64,000 nucleotides of DNA from Xanthostigma xanthostigma. Its lineage: Eukaryota > Arthropoda > Insecta > Raphidioptera > Raphidiidae. A model generated the notes under the pieces. It was not told where the DNA came from. It saw only the letters and a program-made list of their open reading frames with translations, and searched no databases. This document shows, piece by piece, positions 1 through 10,374 of this stretch (positions within the stretch are counted from its first letter, which is position 1; the number at the start of each line of letters is the position of its first letter). The DNA is taken from contig OY754467.1 in the NCBI GenBank assembly GCA_963575645.1, positions 54,097,108-54,161,107 on the forward strand, written 5' to 3'. The position numbers were made by a program, and so were the translations under genes.

Positions 1-160
1 GTTTTAATGAGAAGTAGAGCACAATATATGTTTCATCACGATGTGTATGAATTAACACAAATTAAAAATGTAATGAATTACGGTCGAATTTCGGCCACTT
101 GGCGACCACACTAGTATAGTCATAAATCTTTTGAGGTTATAGAGAACTCAATGTTTTTTT

Positions 161-385
161 TTTTGACGTGATAACGTCTTATAAATTGATGAAACACCAG
201 CTGCACGCACGAAAAAGTGTAACGTTCCTAATGTTCCGCCTGACCCTGTGCGTGCAAGCGAGAGCGCAGTATGCTTCGGCCCAAGTTTGACAGCTACTAA
301 AATTTAGGTTATGTATTACGGAATACGTTTTCACATAAAACTATCGTCCGTAAACCGACTTTACAGACAACCAATTTTTTTTTTT
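161..385 (+). mobile_element. GATA-hairpin element, copy 1 (short form)
   Basis: This is a short copy of an unclassified repeat seen nine times in the window. It begins in a T run followed by GACGTGATAACGTC, a 5-bp stem with a GATA loop. It ends with CGTCCGTAAACCGACTT, CAGACAACCAA and another T run. Between the ends lies CCTGACCCTGTGCGTGC, followed by a segment starting AAGCGAGAGCGCAGT, which replaces the long middle found in other copies. The right-hand hairpin has decayed here (TTTTCACATAA). No coding sequence is present. The boundaries come from comparison with the other copies, and the T runs hide any target duplication. Confidence 0.75.
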
Positions 386-701
386 ACTTAAATATAACAA
401 AATATTATCTCAAAATGAATCTGAGTTTTTGTGAAATATGTTAATTTTCAGGCGTGAATACTACAAACGAAACAGAAAACATTCCAACTGTACAAAGAGA
501 TGCTTAAACAGTGATGAGTGTGGTAGAAAGATGGGGGGAGGGGGGGGGTGAGCGTGTCGTCAGTTAATGATATTGCACGCTAGTTAAACACTCGTTGCCT
601 TAATGAAGTGACGGCATATAAGTGCAGGCTCTGCCCCCGCAAATATACCAAGCGTCTTCCATAAAAATAGCAGACAACAAGTAGGTATATATAGACGCTG
701 T
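386..701. other. no gene seen
   Basis: I see no gene here. The stretch is AT-rich with a short G run near 535-547 and no recognisable repeat ends. Confidence 0.5.
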
Positions 702-791
702 TATAATACCCGCCACGAATCTAAAAGGCTCGGAAGTTAGATGCGAATGCGGGCTTGTGTGTGATCCTTGCCCCAGGGCAAGATATCACAC
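702..791. mobile_element. fragment of the ATACGCGCCACG MITE plus hairpin
   Basis: One terminal segment (about 702-757) of the TIR element found whole at 6495-6763 is followed at once by a 15-bp-arm hairpin (759-791; GTGTGAT-CCTTGCC ... GGGCAAG-ATATCACAC). The second TIR is missing. It is best read as a broken MITE end next to another short repeat. Confidence 0.5.
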
Positions 792-811
792 TTTCGACCC
801 TTGTGGTGTAA

Positions 812-1512
812 TCTATACTAATATATAAAGCTGAAGAGTTTGTTTGTTTGTTTGGTTGAACGCGCTAATCTCAGAAACTACTGGTTCGAATTGAAAAAAA
901 TTTTTTTTGTTGGGTAGCCCATTTATCGAGGAAGGCTATAGGCTATATCACGCTACGACCAATTGGAGCGGAACATCAATGAAAAATGTTGCATGATGTA
1001 TCTCAAAATTAGTCCGTCCAACAAATATTATCAGGTAAATATATTGCAATATTAGCGCGTCACGTTCACAAGCCCGGATAGCTCAATCGGTAGAGCGTAA
1101 GATTCTTAATGCCAGGATCTTGGGTTCAAGCCCCACGTCGGCGAATATATTTTTATTTTTTTTATTTTCTACATTGCTTTCTTCTAAGGCTTACATTTCA
1201 ATTTTTTTAAATTTTATTACGACTAATTAAAATTAAATAAATCTAATTAATAGCTCATTTGAAAACTATTACGACTATACCTATATAAAAATAATTTTCC
1301 TACAGTGTTTTCAATTAAATAAAGAAATTTAAAACTTAAAAAAAGTATAAATACTGCTTTTTAACGACAAAAACGTTTGAACGGTAACTCCGATCATTAT
1401 GAAGTTTGGACACAACATTCATCTCGGTAAACTAAGATGAATGTTCCTACTCATGTCCCTTCCTTCCCCATTCGTTCTTTTGCACCCGGGTGAAACCGGG
1501 CGGGACCGCTAG
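812..1512 (+). mobile_element. non-autonomous Helitron, family A, long form with tRNA-Lys-like module
   Basis: The element starts with TC after an A (TCTATACTAATATATAAAGC). It ends with a hairpin (CCCGG-GTGAAA-CCGGG) a few bases before CTAG, followed by T. That combination (5' TC, 3' hairpin plus CTRR, insertion between A and T) is the Helitron signature. At 701 bp it is twice as long as the short copies at 24070 and 51199, because it carries a tRNA-Lys-like sequence (1071-1145) and an AT-rich tail. No Rep/helicase coding sequence is present, so it depends on helper proteins made elsewhere. Confidence 0.8.
1071..1145 (+). tRNA. tRNA-Lys(CTT)-like sequence inside a Helitron (pseudo-tRNA)
   Basis: GCCCGGATAGCTCAATCGG matches the 5' half of eukaryotic tRNA-Lys, the anticodon loop reads CTT, and a T-arm-like GGGTTCAAGCCCC follows. 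The 3' acceptor strand (CGTCGGCG) no longer matches the 5' strand GCCCGGA well, so this is probably a tRNA-derived module and not a working gene. The same module lies in the Helitron copy at 44603-45186 with the same flanking sequence, so it moved as part of that element. Confidence 0.65.
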
Positions 1513-1957
1513 TATACTATATCGATTAAATGATCAAACTAAGCAGGGACGCTCAATATGTATTCATATTATGCTTATGAGCATAGCAGCGTAGGCTTGG
1601 CACAACTGTCACAAAGCGCACGGCATAGCAATGCTACACACTCACAGAGCCGCATGTACTCGACATCCCTCTCCCTTTTACCGCGGCACTTCTAATCCTG
1701 ATTCCTGAAGCCTCCAGCACAGAAGGTATTATTGTATTAACGCGAAAAGTGAGCCTAGCCCCCTGTTTGATGTAGCAAAACTACCGAAAACCAACTACTA
1801 TAACAAAATGATATTATTTAACACTTTGAAATATAACTCTAGAAATCACAAAAGCAATAACAGACTCGGCACGTCATCCTATGCTAGAAATACAGTTAAG
1901 TTCGCTGCACACGCTGAATTTTTTGCTAGGTTCCTTACCCGTTTCAAGCCCGGTTTT

Positions 1958-2660
1958 TTTTCAAGGCACACCCCTTTAAAAAAATGCGATTTTTGACGAA
2001 AACCGAAATCTTCCAGAACTTTGGCAAAATCATCATGCTTATAGAAAAAACACGCTGAATCCAATGAGCACAGACAAACGCCTGTATGTATTTTGGTTTA
2101 GAAGTTATTTGCGTTTATAGTTTTTGGAAAATCATATAAAACCTCCGAATGGCCGTAGTTTCCAAACTAAAAGAGATACAGACGTTTGCTTATGCTCATT
2201 GAATTCAGCGTATTTTTTTCTGTAAGCATTCTGAATTTCAAATGTATATTAAAGAATTCGATTTTTGCCATTTTTTCAAGGCATACCCCTTTAAAAAAAT
2301 GCGATTTTTGACGAAAACCGAAATCTTCCGGAACTTTGGTAAAATCATCATGCTTATAGAAAAAAACACGCTGAATCCTTAATGAGCACAAACAAACGTC
2401 TGTATGTATTTTGGTTTAGAAGTTATTTGCGTTTATAATTTTTGCAAAATCATATAAAACCTTCGAATGGCCGTAGTTTCCAAACTGACGTTTGCTTAAG
2501 CTCGTTGAATTCAGCGTATTTTTTTCTGTAAGCATTCTCAATTTCAAAAGTATATTAAAGAATTCGATTTTTGCCATTTTTTCAAGGCACACCCCTTTAA
2601 AAAAATGCGATTTTTGACGAAAACCGCAATCTTTCGGAACTTTGGCAAAATCATCAGACT
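1958..2660. repeat. tandem repeat, 306-315 bp unit, about 2.3 copies
   Basis: The phrase CCCCTTTAAAAAAATGCG recurs at about 1971, 2286 and 2592, giving unit lengths near 315 and 306 bp. Each full unit also contains GACGAAAACCG, CATCATGCTTATAG and a CGAATGGCCGTAGTTTCC block. The third copy is cut short. The short open frames here are accidental. The repeat could be a satellite seed or a duplicated inner part of a transposon; no terminal repeats were seen. Confidence 0.8.
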
Positions 2661-3275
2661 GAATTCAGCATGGTCGTAAAAAGTCGATTGTCGTCCAAAA
2701 AAAGTTTCGAACTAAAAAAAATAGTATTTAACCATCCCCCTCTCCCTTTCTAAGTAACGCCACTGACTTAGTGACCCACGAGCTAGTACTAAAAAAATAA
2801 TTAACAAAATTTGACCCACATCTCAAAAAAGTTCGCCACCACTGACATATGGCAATATAATATTCTCTCCGGAAATAAAAAATGTTTTTTTCAAAAACTT
2901 ATTTTTATTTTTGTAGAAGAACAACTGCTGTTACAATCCATGATTTTTATCAGGACGACTCAGGATAAATAAACCAAAAATCAGTTGATAAAAACATCTG
3001 ACGGGTCCTTTATAATAATGTACAAATGATTGCTGTAGCAAGAATTGCACCGTTACATAAATACCAACCGCACAACTCTGTTATAATATGTGCAGCAGTC
3101 AGTTGTTCGCTCTGTCTGCCTGCCGTTTGCCAGCTTTCCTGCGACATCAAATAATAACAAGCGAAAATCGTTTCCATGGCAATTCACGAGGATTTCATTT
3201 AAATTGTATACGGCGTACGTGTGTACGCTATCGCTATCGTGCGGCACACTTTAATATTGTACATTACAAGACAAT
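2661..3275. other. no gene seen
   Basis: No gene or complete repeat was recognised. Short overlapping open frames near 3053-3315 occur on both strands, have no domain, and run into the neighbouring repeat, so they are treated as chance. Confidence 0.5.
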
Positions 3276-3485
3276 AAAAAATTGGTTGTCTGTAATGTCG
3301 GTTTACGGACGATAGTTTTACGTGATAACGTATTCCGCTCGAATATCCATATTTAATAATACATAACTGCGCTCTCGCTTGCACCCACATGGTCAGGCGG
3401 AACGTTACGGCGGAACGGAACGTTACACTTTTTCGTGCGTGCAGCTGGTGTTTCATCAATTTATAAGACGTTATCACGTCAAAAA
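3276..3485 (-). mobile_element. GATA-hairpin element, copy 2 (short form)
   Basis: On the minus strand it runs from GACGTGATAACGTC to CAGACAACCAAT, with both GATA-loop hairpins intact. The middle is the short type containing GCAAGCGAGAGCGCAG. It is bordered by A runs on the + strand. It sits just left of Helitron copy 2. Confidence 0.75.
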
Positions 3486-3518
3486 CGTGCTTTAAAATTG
3501 TTTCGCAGATCCTTTAAA

Positions 3519-3855
3519 TCTATATCTAATACTAATCTATAAAGCTGAAGAGTTTGTTTGTTTGTTTGGTTGAACGCGCTAATGTCAGGAACTAGGTACT
3601 GGTTCGAATTAAAATTTTTTTTTGTTGGATAGTCCATTTATCGAGGAAGGCTATAGGCAGTATAATATCACACTACGACCAATAGGAGCGGAGAATCAAT
3701 GAAAAATGTTGCCGTCCGACAAAAAAATTTGGATAGCCCATTTATCGAGGAAGGTTATAGGCTATAATATAATATCACACTACGACCAATAGGAGCGGAG
3801 CATCAATGACAAATGTAGCTCAAAATATGTCTGTCCGACAAAAAATTTTGAACGG
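3519..3855 (+). mobile_element. Helitron family A, 3'-truncated, with internal duplication
   Basis: The 5' end (AATCTATAAAGCTGAAGAG) and the conserved CCATTTATCGAGGAAGG block are present. A segment of about 110 bp is tandemly duplicated (roughly 3625-3725 and 3726-3840). The 3' hairpin and CTAG end are missing, so the copy is truncated after the CCGACAAAAAATTTTGAACGG motif. Confidence 0.7.
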
Positions 3856-3994
3856 TCATTGAAACAATTGTAACATTTAATTATCAAGCACCCCACGCTT
3901 TTTTACTATAATTGAATTATCTGTTTAATAGATTTTATTTTCTACTTTTTAGTCCAGTTTGCTATTAAAACGTGTTTTTTAGTTTTTTAAACTA

Positions 3995-4218
3995 CAGCGT
4001 GTAATCTCACTAATCCGGCACTATTAAAAACCCGAAGGTGCCGGATTATTGGAATGTTCGGATTACTGGATTATAGTGAAAAAGTCATAGGTAATGAATA
4101 AAATAAAGCATTTCATAGAGGGAATAAATGTATGTGGGGCGAGGGAGGCGTGGGCGGAGGGTGCCGGATTATTGGACGTGCCGATCTATCGAAGTGCCGG
4201 ATTAGTGAGATTATACTG
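3995..4218. mobile_element. pogo/Tigger-type MITE
   Basis: The terminal inverted repeats read CAGCGTGTAATCTCACTAAT on the left and, reverse-complemented, CAGTATAATCTCACTAATCC on the right, both leading into CCGGCAC. TA dinucleotides flank both ends (3993-3994 and 4219-4220). CAGT termini with a TA duplication fit the pogo/Tigger branch of Tc1/mariner. It is 224 bp with no coding capacity. Confidence 0.75.
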
Positions 4219-4680
4219 TATATACTTTTTATAAAAATAATATTATTATTTTTGCTGGGAATGTGAATTCCGAAATATCTGAGTTTTTTTTTGTAATAAT
4301 TATTGTGCACTAGACAAAATATGTTTTTAATATTATCTATTAGTAGTAGATTTTTTATCTACCTAATATTTAATTAAATAGTCTGTGAACCGCTTCATTT
4401 GAACGGTGGTTTGTACACGTCGTGGTAATTCACTGGGATTTAATTTAAATTAGTTTTCGGGCCGGTGGGGTCGTACATCCAGCCAACTCAACCCAGTCGC
4501 CCTTTCTGTCTCCTGTACATATCTACGTACACCCCACCTGCCTACCGCCCCCCCCCACTATTCGCTATAGCCGCTTGCCACACTACACTACTGCACAGAA
4601 GTCTCTAGGCAGTGACGACTCGTTTAAATTGGAATAGTGAGTAGAAAAAGAAAAAACTAACGCCCGACTACTGAAAAGCA

Positions 4681-4879
4681 GGAAACATAAAAATATTCTC
4701 ATCCGAGGATAGCCGTGGTCATATGCCACCTACCCTAAAAAAACATTACATTTAAACAGTATAGTAAGCGATCATAAGCTCTAGGGCAAAGTGCATCACA
4801 TACATCTAGGGGGGTCTCATTTATATTAAATGGCATACGACCACGGCTATCCACATATGAGAATATTTTCTTGTTTCCT
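4681..4879. repeat. foldback repeat
   Basis: Arms of about 49 bp (4681-4730 and 4831-4879) are inverted copies sharing GGATAGCCGTGGTC and GGAAACA. The loop is about 100 bp. No clear target duplication was found. Confidence 0.7.
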
Positions 4880-4893
4880 ATACTTTGTTGAAA

Positions 4894-5921
4894 TCCCACC
4901 AAAAACATAAATGTGAAAAAAGAGGCCAAGTTCTCGTCAAAACCGCCTTTTGTTATCTTTAAAAAATTAATGTCGAAAATATGCCAAGTTCCTTGCCTAC
5001 ACGTTTATAAATTTCCACGCCAAACTTGGCAAGTTTTCGTTAAAGAAGTGATCATTATTGTGCCAAGTTTGGCGTGTAAATTTATAAACGTGTAGGCAAG
5101 GAACTTGGCATATTTACGAAATTAATTTTTTTTAAGATAACAAATGGCAGTGAAAAAAATATAAAGAAGTTATTAACATTTTTAGAAACTTCCGGACTAC
5201 TACAAAAAATATAATACACTACTAATATAAAATTATTACTTACCTATATAATTTATTATTGCAATTACCTGATATATACCATTGTACAATGTACAGTGCT
5301 AATAATCCTCGGGTTGAAGCACACTTTGTGTTGTTTGTTTTCAAAATAAAAAATTGGTTGTCTGTAAAGTCGGTTTACGGACGATAGTTTTACGTGATAA
5401 CGTATTCCGCTCGTATATCATATTTAATAACCACGCACAGGGTCAGGCAGAACGTTAATTTATTTATTAAAATTACTCACCACCTATAAAAATAATTGTT
5501 TTTTTTAACTTTCTTTCTTTCGTATTTATTTTAAGTCTCAAAGATTAACTGTCATAATATTTTGAAAACAATTGTTTCATTGTTTATATAAAATTCCAAA
5601 ACCTACTTACAATATTTAAGTATTTTCATACGTCAAAAAATTGATTTTTATAATGATAAAATTTGTAAGAAAACGATTTTTTCGAGAGATGAGACCTAGC
5701 TAAAACGATTTTTTGCCCCCCAAAATCCCTTTTCAGTAAATTTCATCCAAATCGTTAGGACCGTTTTCGAGAAAAGCACGCACAGGGTCAGGCGGAACGT
5801 TAGGAACGTTGCACTTTTTCGTGCATACAGCCGGTGTTTCATCAATTTATAAGACGTTATCACGTCAAAAAAAGGCAGTTTTGAACTTGGCCTTTTTTTC
5901 ACATTTATGTTTCTGGTGGGA
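4894..5921. mobile_element. TIR MITE (TCCCACC ends) interrupted by another element
   Basis: The left end TCCCACCAAAAACATAAATG and the right end (reverse complement TCCCACCAGAAACATAAATG) form TIRs of about 50 bp that continue through AGGCCAAGTTC. Inside is a second, stronger inverted repeat (about 4951-5031 and 5060-5143) built on TTGCCTACACGTTTATAAAT. The GATA-hairpin element at 5348-5873 has been inserted into it. Without that insert the element would be about 500 bp. Confidence 0.7.
5348..5873 (-). mobile_element. GATA-hairpin element, copy 3 (long form)
   Basis: On the minus strand it has both conserved ends and most of the long middle, including the GGGATTTTGGGGGGCAAAAA and TAGGTCTCATCTCTCG blocks. 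A second copy of the GTGCGTG segment sits next to the right end (about 5430-5455), so the middle has been rearranged. It is nested in the TCCCACC MITE. Confidence 0.75.
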
Positions 5922-6262
5922 TAAATAATAAGTGAAATTATTAGAAAGCTTTTAAAATATACGAGCTCCGATGGTTTGGTAAGACAATGGTCCGCCACTG
6001 GAATACACAATACGTCGAAAGGAATGAGTGGGAAGGTAACGATGATGGTAACGGAGCTATGCGTTTGATTCGTGGTGACATTGCGCTCTCCCTGCACCAC
6101 ACAGAGAGCCCCGTCCCTGCACTAGATATATACCTATACATCTAGATACCTACACTGCCTACACTATACACCTACCGTGCCAACGATGCCACCGCCTCAC
6201 CAGCCACCGCTCCTCATCGATAGTAATTCCTCCTTCAAAAGATACAATTCAACACGCTTTAA

Positions 6263-6472
6263 GGCCTAGCACACATGAAGAGCGTTCAACGCGCGTTGGC
6301 CCAACGCGCGTTTACAATTTCTATACAATTGTATAGAACTGTTTATATGATAACGTGCGTTGACGCCGCGTTGAACGCGCGTTATCATATAAACAGTTCT
6401 ATACAATTGTATAGAAATTGTAAACGCGCGTTGGGCTAACGCGCGTTGAACGCCTCTCATATAAACTAGGCC
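6263..6472. mobile_element. near-perfect palindromic MITE flanked by TTAA/TTAT
   Basis: GGCCTAG begins the left arm and CTAGGCC closes the right arm. The arms are about 95 bp each and almost identical, containing TTCAACGCGCGTT and TATACAATTGTATAGAA. The left flank is TTAA and the right is TTAT, so a TTAA target is possible with one later change. It has no coding capacity. Confidence 0.7.
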
Positions 6473-6494
6473 TTATAGAATACCAGTCTGAACG

Positions 6495-6763
6495 TATAAT
6501 ACGCGCCACGAATCTAAAAGGCTCGGAAGTTAGATGCGAATGCGGGCTTGCGTTTGTACAGTCTGTTGAAAAACTGCAAACTCGCAATTCAACAAAACTA
6601 AAATAACAACTTGACAATAGCGTACTCGACTGTACTTTAAAGCAGGAAAGCGACAAGTGACAAAGGCAACGAGCGATCACGGCCAATCACCGACGAGCGC
6701 ACGTTCTTGCGACGCTGTTTGTGACAAACTTCCGTACCTTTTAGATCCGTGGCGCGTATTATA
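6495..6763. mobile_element. TIR MITE (ATACGCGCCACG family), complete copy
   Basis: The ends TATAATACGCGCCACG and CGTGGCGCGTATTATA form TIRs that continue through ATCTAAAAGG and GGAAGTT to about 38 bp. Related copies lie at 702, 27691 and 63705. The copies at 27691 and 63705 carry a GTAGCTGGGAGGTGGTGGGA block that this one lacks. The boundary and the target duplication (TA or TATA) cannot be separated by eye. The superfamily was not assigned. Confidence 0.75.
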
Positions 6764-7552
6764 CCAAAAATCGGGTCGTGTCGGGGACATGACAAGCAAT
6801 TTGACTAATACTCTACCCTGATGTTGAACTGTGGAAAGAATAAAGGAGACTAATTATATAAAGTAATTCGTTAACTGTCGAATGGTACCTACTACTCAAA
6901 ATTTGCCTACCTTATCTTAATGTCCTAAAATTCCTTCACTCGCCCATTGGTATTGATTAAGTGGGTAAGTTTAAAAATGTAGAAAATAACGGGAGGTGTG
7001 ATGGAAAATAGTAAAGGTGCGAATGGCGTCTGGTTAAGACATTATAAGTCGAGAAACGGACTTTAGGAGATTGATGCGTTACAGTCCCAATCAAAAGTAA
7101 GTCGAATTCTAAATGGGAACTTTTATAGTTTATAAGTCGATCATACTAATAAATTATTGTCATAAAGGCATAAATAAATATTTTTTTTTTAATTTTAATT
7201 AATTATTTCAGTACTTTATATTTAATGGACTAACTTTGGAATTTTTTGTACAAAGTTAGGTTAAAAAAAATAAATTTATCTAAATATCTGTAGTTACATA
7301 TTTTTTGCAGTAAATAATTAAAAAAAGAAATTAGAAGTAATAAAAATTAAAATTAAATCATTGAAAAGTTGAAAATTCACAAAATTGTTAAAATTGTCAA
7401 GAATAAAAGTCCACAATCGAAAGTGCTAAGGTTTAATAATTTTTTTTATTGATTAAAAGTCTCCTAATTAAATTGGAAAAAATATTAAAATATGCGTAAG
7501 ACATCGATGCTTTACATAGTGAGTTTTCGGAACTGCTGACATTATTTGGTTA

Positions 7553-8490
7553 CTAGCCGCTACCCGCGGCTACGCCCGCGATTGAGATGGAAATCGACTT
7601 TTGACATGCATATCAGGGGTTGTTTTGACAAACAATTTTCTTATTTTTCGTAAAAAATTTTTATTTTTTTTTTAATAAAAAGTATCCTATGTTACATCTA
7701 ATACCTTCAAGAGTGTATGTGCAAAGTTTCATGATGATCGGTTAAGTAGTTTTTGCGTGAAAGCGTAACAAACAAACTTACATTCGCATTTATAATATTA
7801 TATGATGATATTTTTCGTAAAAAATTTTTATTTTTTTTTAATAAAAAGTATCCTATGTTACTTCTAATACCTTCAAGAGTGTATGTGCAAAGTTTCATGA
7901 TGATCGGTTAAGTAGTTTTTGCGTGAAAGCGTAACAAACAAACTTACATTCGCATTTATAATATTTCGTTTTCATAAAATTTGTAAGTCCGGTCCTGTCG
8001 GGCCGATTTTAATGAAATTTTAATAGCACATTTTAATCATTACTAAAGGGTTAAATTTCAATTTTGAAACGATTCGGAGAAATTTTTCGGTATTTTTGGG
8101 CCCAAAAAATGTTTTCAACCCTTTCTTATTTTTCGTAAAAAATTTTTATTTTTTTTTAATAAAAAGTATCCTATGTTACTTCTAATACCTTCAAGAGTGT
8201 ATGTGCAAAGTTTCATGATGATCGGTTAAGTAGTTTTTGCGTGAAAGCGTAACAAACAAACTTACATTCGCATTTATAATATTAGTATGATTGGGCCCAA
8301 AAAATGTTTTCAACCCTTTCTTATTTTTCGTAAAAAATTTTTATTTTTTTTTAATAAAAAGTACCTATCCTATGTTACTTCTAATACCTTCAAGAGTGTA
8401 TGTGCAAAGTTTCATGATGATCGGTTAAGTAGTTTTTGCGTGAAAGCGTAACAAACAAACTTACATTCGCATTTATAATATTAGTATGAT
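7553..8490 (-). mobile_element. array of Helitron ends (CGCGGCTACGCCCGCG family)
   Basis: On the minus strand a Helitron of 253 bp (7553-7805) has a 5' end of the type TCATATAATATTATAAATGC and a 3' hairpin of GCGGGCGTAGCCGCGG shape before CTAG-T. Three more copies of its 5' part, about 160 bp each, follow at 7807-7965, 8126-8286 and 8321-8490, all in the same orientation. The last two are separated by a shared GGGCCCAAAAAATGTTTTC segment. Such arrays can come from rolling-circle read-through or from later tandem duplication. Confidence 0.7.
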
Positions 8491-9258
8491 GATATGAAAA
8501 ATATGATTTGCAAAAAATTAAAATGTACCGTTTGCATGCTAGGTTGACATATTTTCCATAAGACTACATGTAAAAGTTTTTTTTAATTTTCAACTTTATA
8601 AATCTCCTAATGATTTTGGATTTTTTACAGAAAATTTTGTCACAAAAAAATCTATTAAAAAAACTTTATTTCATATTTTTTTCATTATCTTCGTAAAACG
8701 GCTCAACCTTCTTAAGCGCATTATTATTATTTTAATGTTTTTCCACTTGTTTTAAAAGTCACTATATCCACCTACCAGTGCTTTAACCTATAGCTTATTT
8801 CTGATGTAATTGTCACCACGCTCAAATATGTTATCGTCTATATGTTTACCGCCGCGGCTTACATAATGGAATACATTTTGTCTCTCCATGACGATGATGA
8901 AATAAATTTATTACCACGCAATACAAGTGTGTTCAATGAAATATAATCAATAATTATAGTTCAGGCAATTATATAACACATATTATATATTAAAGACACA
9001 ACATAAGTCAGTATTTAATAACTATTATGTTTAATTATATTTAGCTAATTAAATGTTTGATTACATGAAATACGTATCTATTAAATTATACACTAGATGT
9101 ATAAAAATTTAAGTATGTAAGTATATTTTTTACAACATATTTTGAGCGAGTGATTTTTTTATTGAATTTTAACACACTGGCACCGTTGCTAAATATTATT
9201 GCAATATTGAAAATTATTCAGTTGAGAATTAATCGGCGAAATAAATCTATTTTGTTTG
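8491..9258. other. no gene seen
   Basis: Very AT-rich sequence without a recognisable gene, repeat end or conserved motif. Confidence 0.5.
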
Positions 9259-9901
9259 TTTTTTGACGTGATAACGTCTTATAAATTGATGAATCACCAA
9301 TCTTATAAATTGATAAAACACCGGCTGCATGCACGAAAAAGTGTAACGTTCCTAACGTAACGTTCCTAACGTTCCTAACGTAACGTTCCTAACGTTCGTA
9401 ACGCGTAACGTTCCGCCTGACCCTGTGCGTGCTTTTCTCGAAAACGGCCCTAACGATTTGGATGAAATTTACTGAAAAGGGATTTTGGGGGGCAAAAAAT
9501 CGTTTTAGCTAGGTCTCATCTCTCGAAAAAATCGTTTTCTTACAAATTTTATCATTATAAAAATCAATTTTTTGACGTATGAAAATACTTAAATATTGTA
9601 AGTAGGTTTTGGAATTTTATATTATAAACAGTGAAACAATTGTTTTATAAATATTATGACAGCTAATCTTTGAGACTTAAAATAAAAATACGAAAGAAAG
9701 AAAGTTAAAAAAAACAATTATATTATATGGTGAGTAATTTAAATAAATAAAATTAACCTAAATTTGAAGCGAAAGATGCAATATCATAGATTCGAATTAT
9801 TATAATTATTATATGTAGAATTTAGGTTATGTATTACGGAATACGTTATCACGTAAAACTATCGTCCGTAAACCGACTTTACAGACAACCAATTTTTTTT
9901 T
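9259..9901 (+). mobile_element. GATA-hairpin element, copy 4 (full-length type)
   Basis: This is one of the three best long copies. After the left hairpin there is a duplicated CTTATAAATTGAT segment, then an expanded ACGTTCCTA run (about 9345-9410). The conserved CCTGACCCTGTGCGTGC comes next, then the long middle with AAAGGGATTTTGGGGGGC, then the right hairpin ATACGTTATCACGTA and the closing ACAACCAA plus T run. I see no open reading frame over the length and no Pol III boxes. Confidence 0.8.
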
Positions 9902-10022
9902 AAGTGAAATCTCTTACGCCGCACCTGGACGATTTGGCCAATAAAATGAATGAAAAGAAATAATGACACAAATGCGTTCAGAATTGAGTGACATACCTTT
10001 TCATGAGAGTAATATAGACTGT

Positions 10023-10095
10023 CGATCAACTCAGTTAATTAGAGCGTCGTTCTGATAACGCGAAGATCGCAGGTTCGAGTTCCCCGTGAACCTTA
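10023..10095 (+). tRNA. tRNA-Ile-like relic
   Basis: CTCAGTTAATTAGAGCGTCG followed by GCGAAGATCGCAGGTTCGAG resembles the D arm to T arm of insect tRNA-Ile. The loop reads GAT, whereas eukaryotic nuclear tRNA-Ile uses AAT or TAT, and the acceptor strands (GTCGATC / GTGAACC) do not pair. It is therefore a tRNA-derived relic and not a functional gene. Confidence 0.45.
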
Positions 10096-10374
10096 GTAGT
10101 ATTATGTGTTTTTACATTGAATTTTTGTTTTTAATTAATTAAATATATAGCTTTTTATTTTTTGTAATAGTGATAAACTCGTCATCTTTTTATTTAAACA
10201 ATAAAAAAATAATAAGTAGACGTTATCGATTATTCACAAAAGAAATTTCACTTCATATATAACAGTTGATATCAGTGATAAAAATTCCATAAGGCGTTAA
10301 TGATAACTTATCATGATAAAGATACAATCAAATGTCAGCGTTTCATGTTTATAAATAATCTATTTTTTGAACCT
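10096..10374. other. no gene seen
   Basis: AT-rich tail after the tRNA-like relic, with no further recognisable content. Confidence 0.4.

Noticed and set aside
1071-1145. Functional tRNA-Lys gene
   Set aside because: The acceptor ends do not pair and the sequence is shared with another Helitron copy, including its flanks.
5696-6100. 134-codon minus-strand open frame
   Set aside because: It runs out of GATA-hairpin copy 3 into unrelated flank and contains no domain; similar frames appear wherever this repeat occurs (for example 15118-15396).
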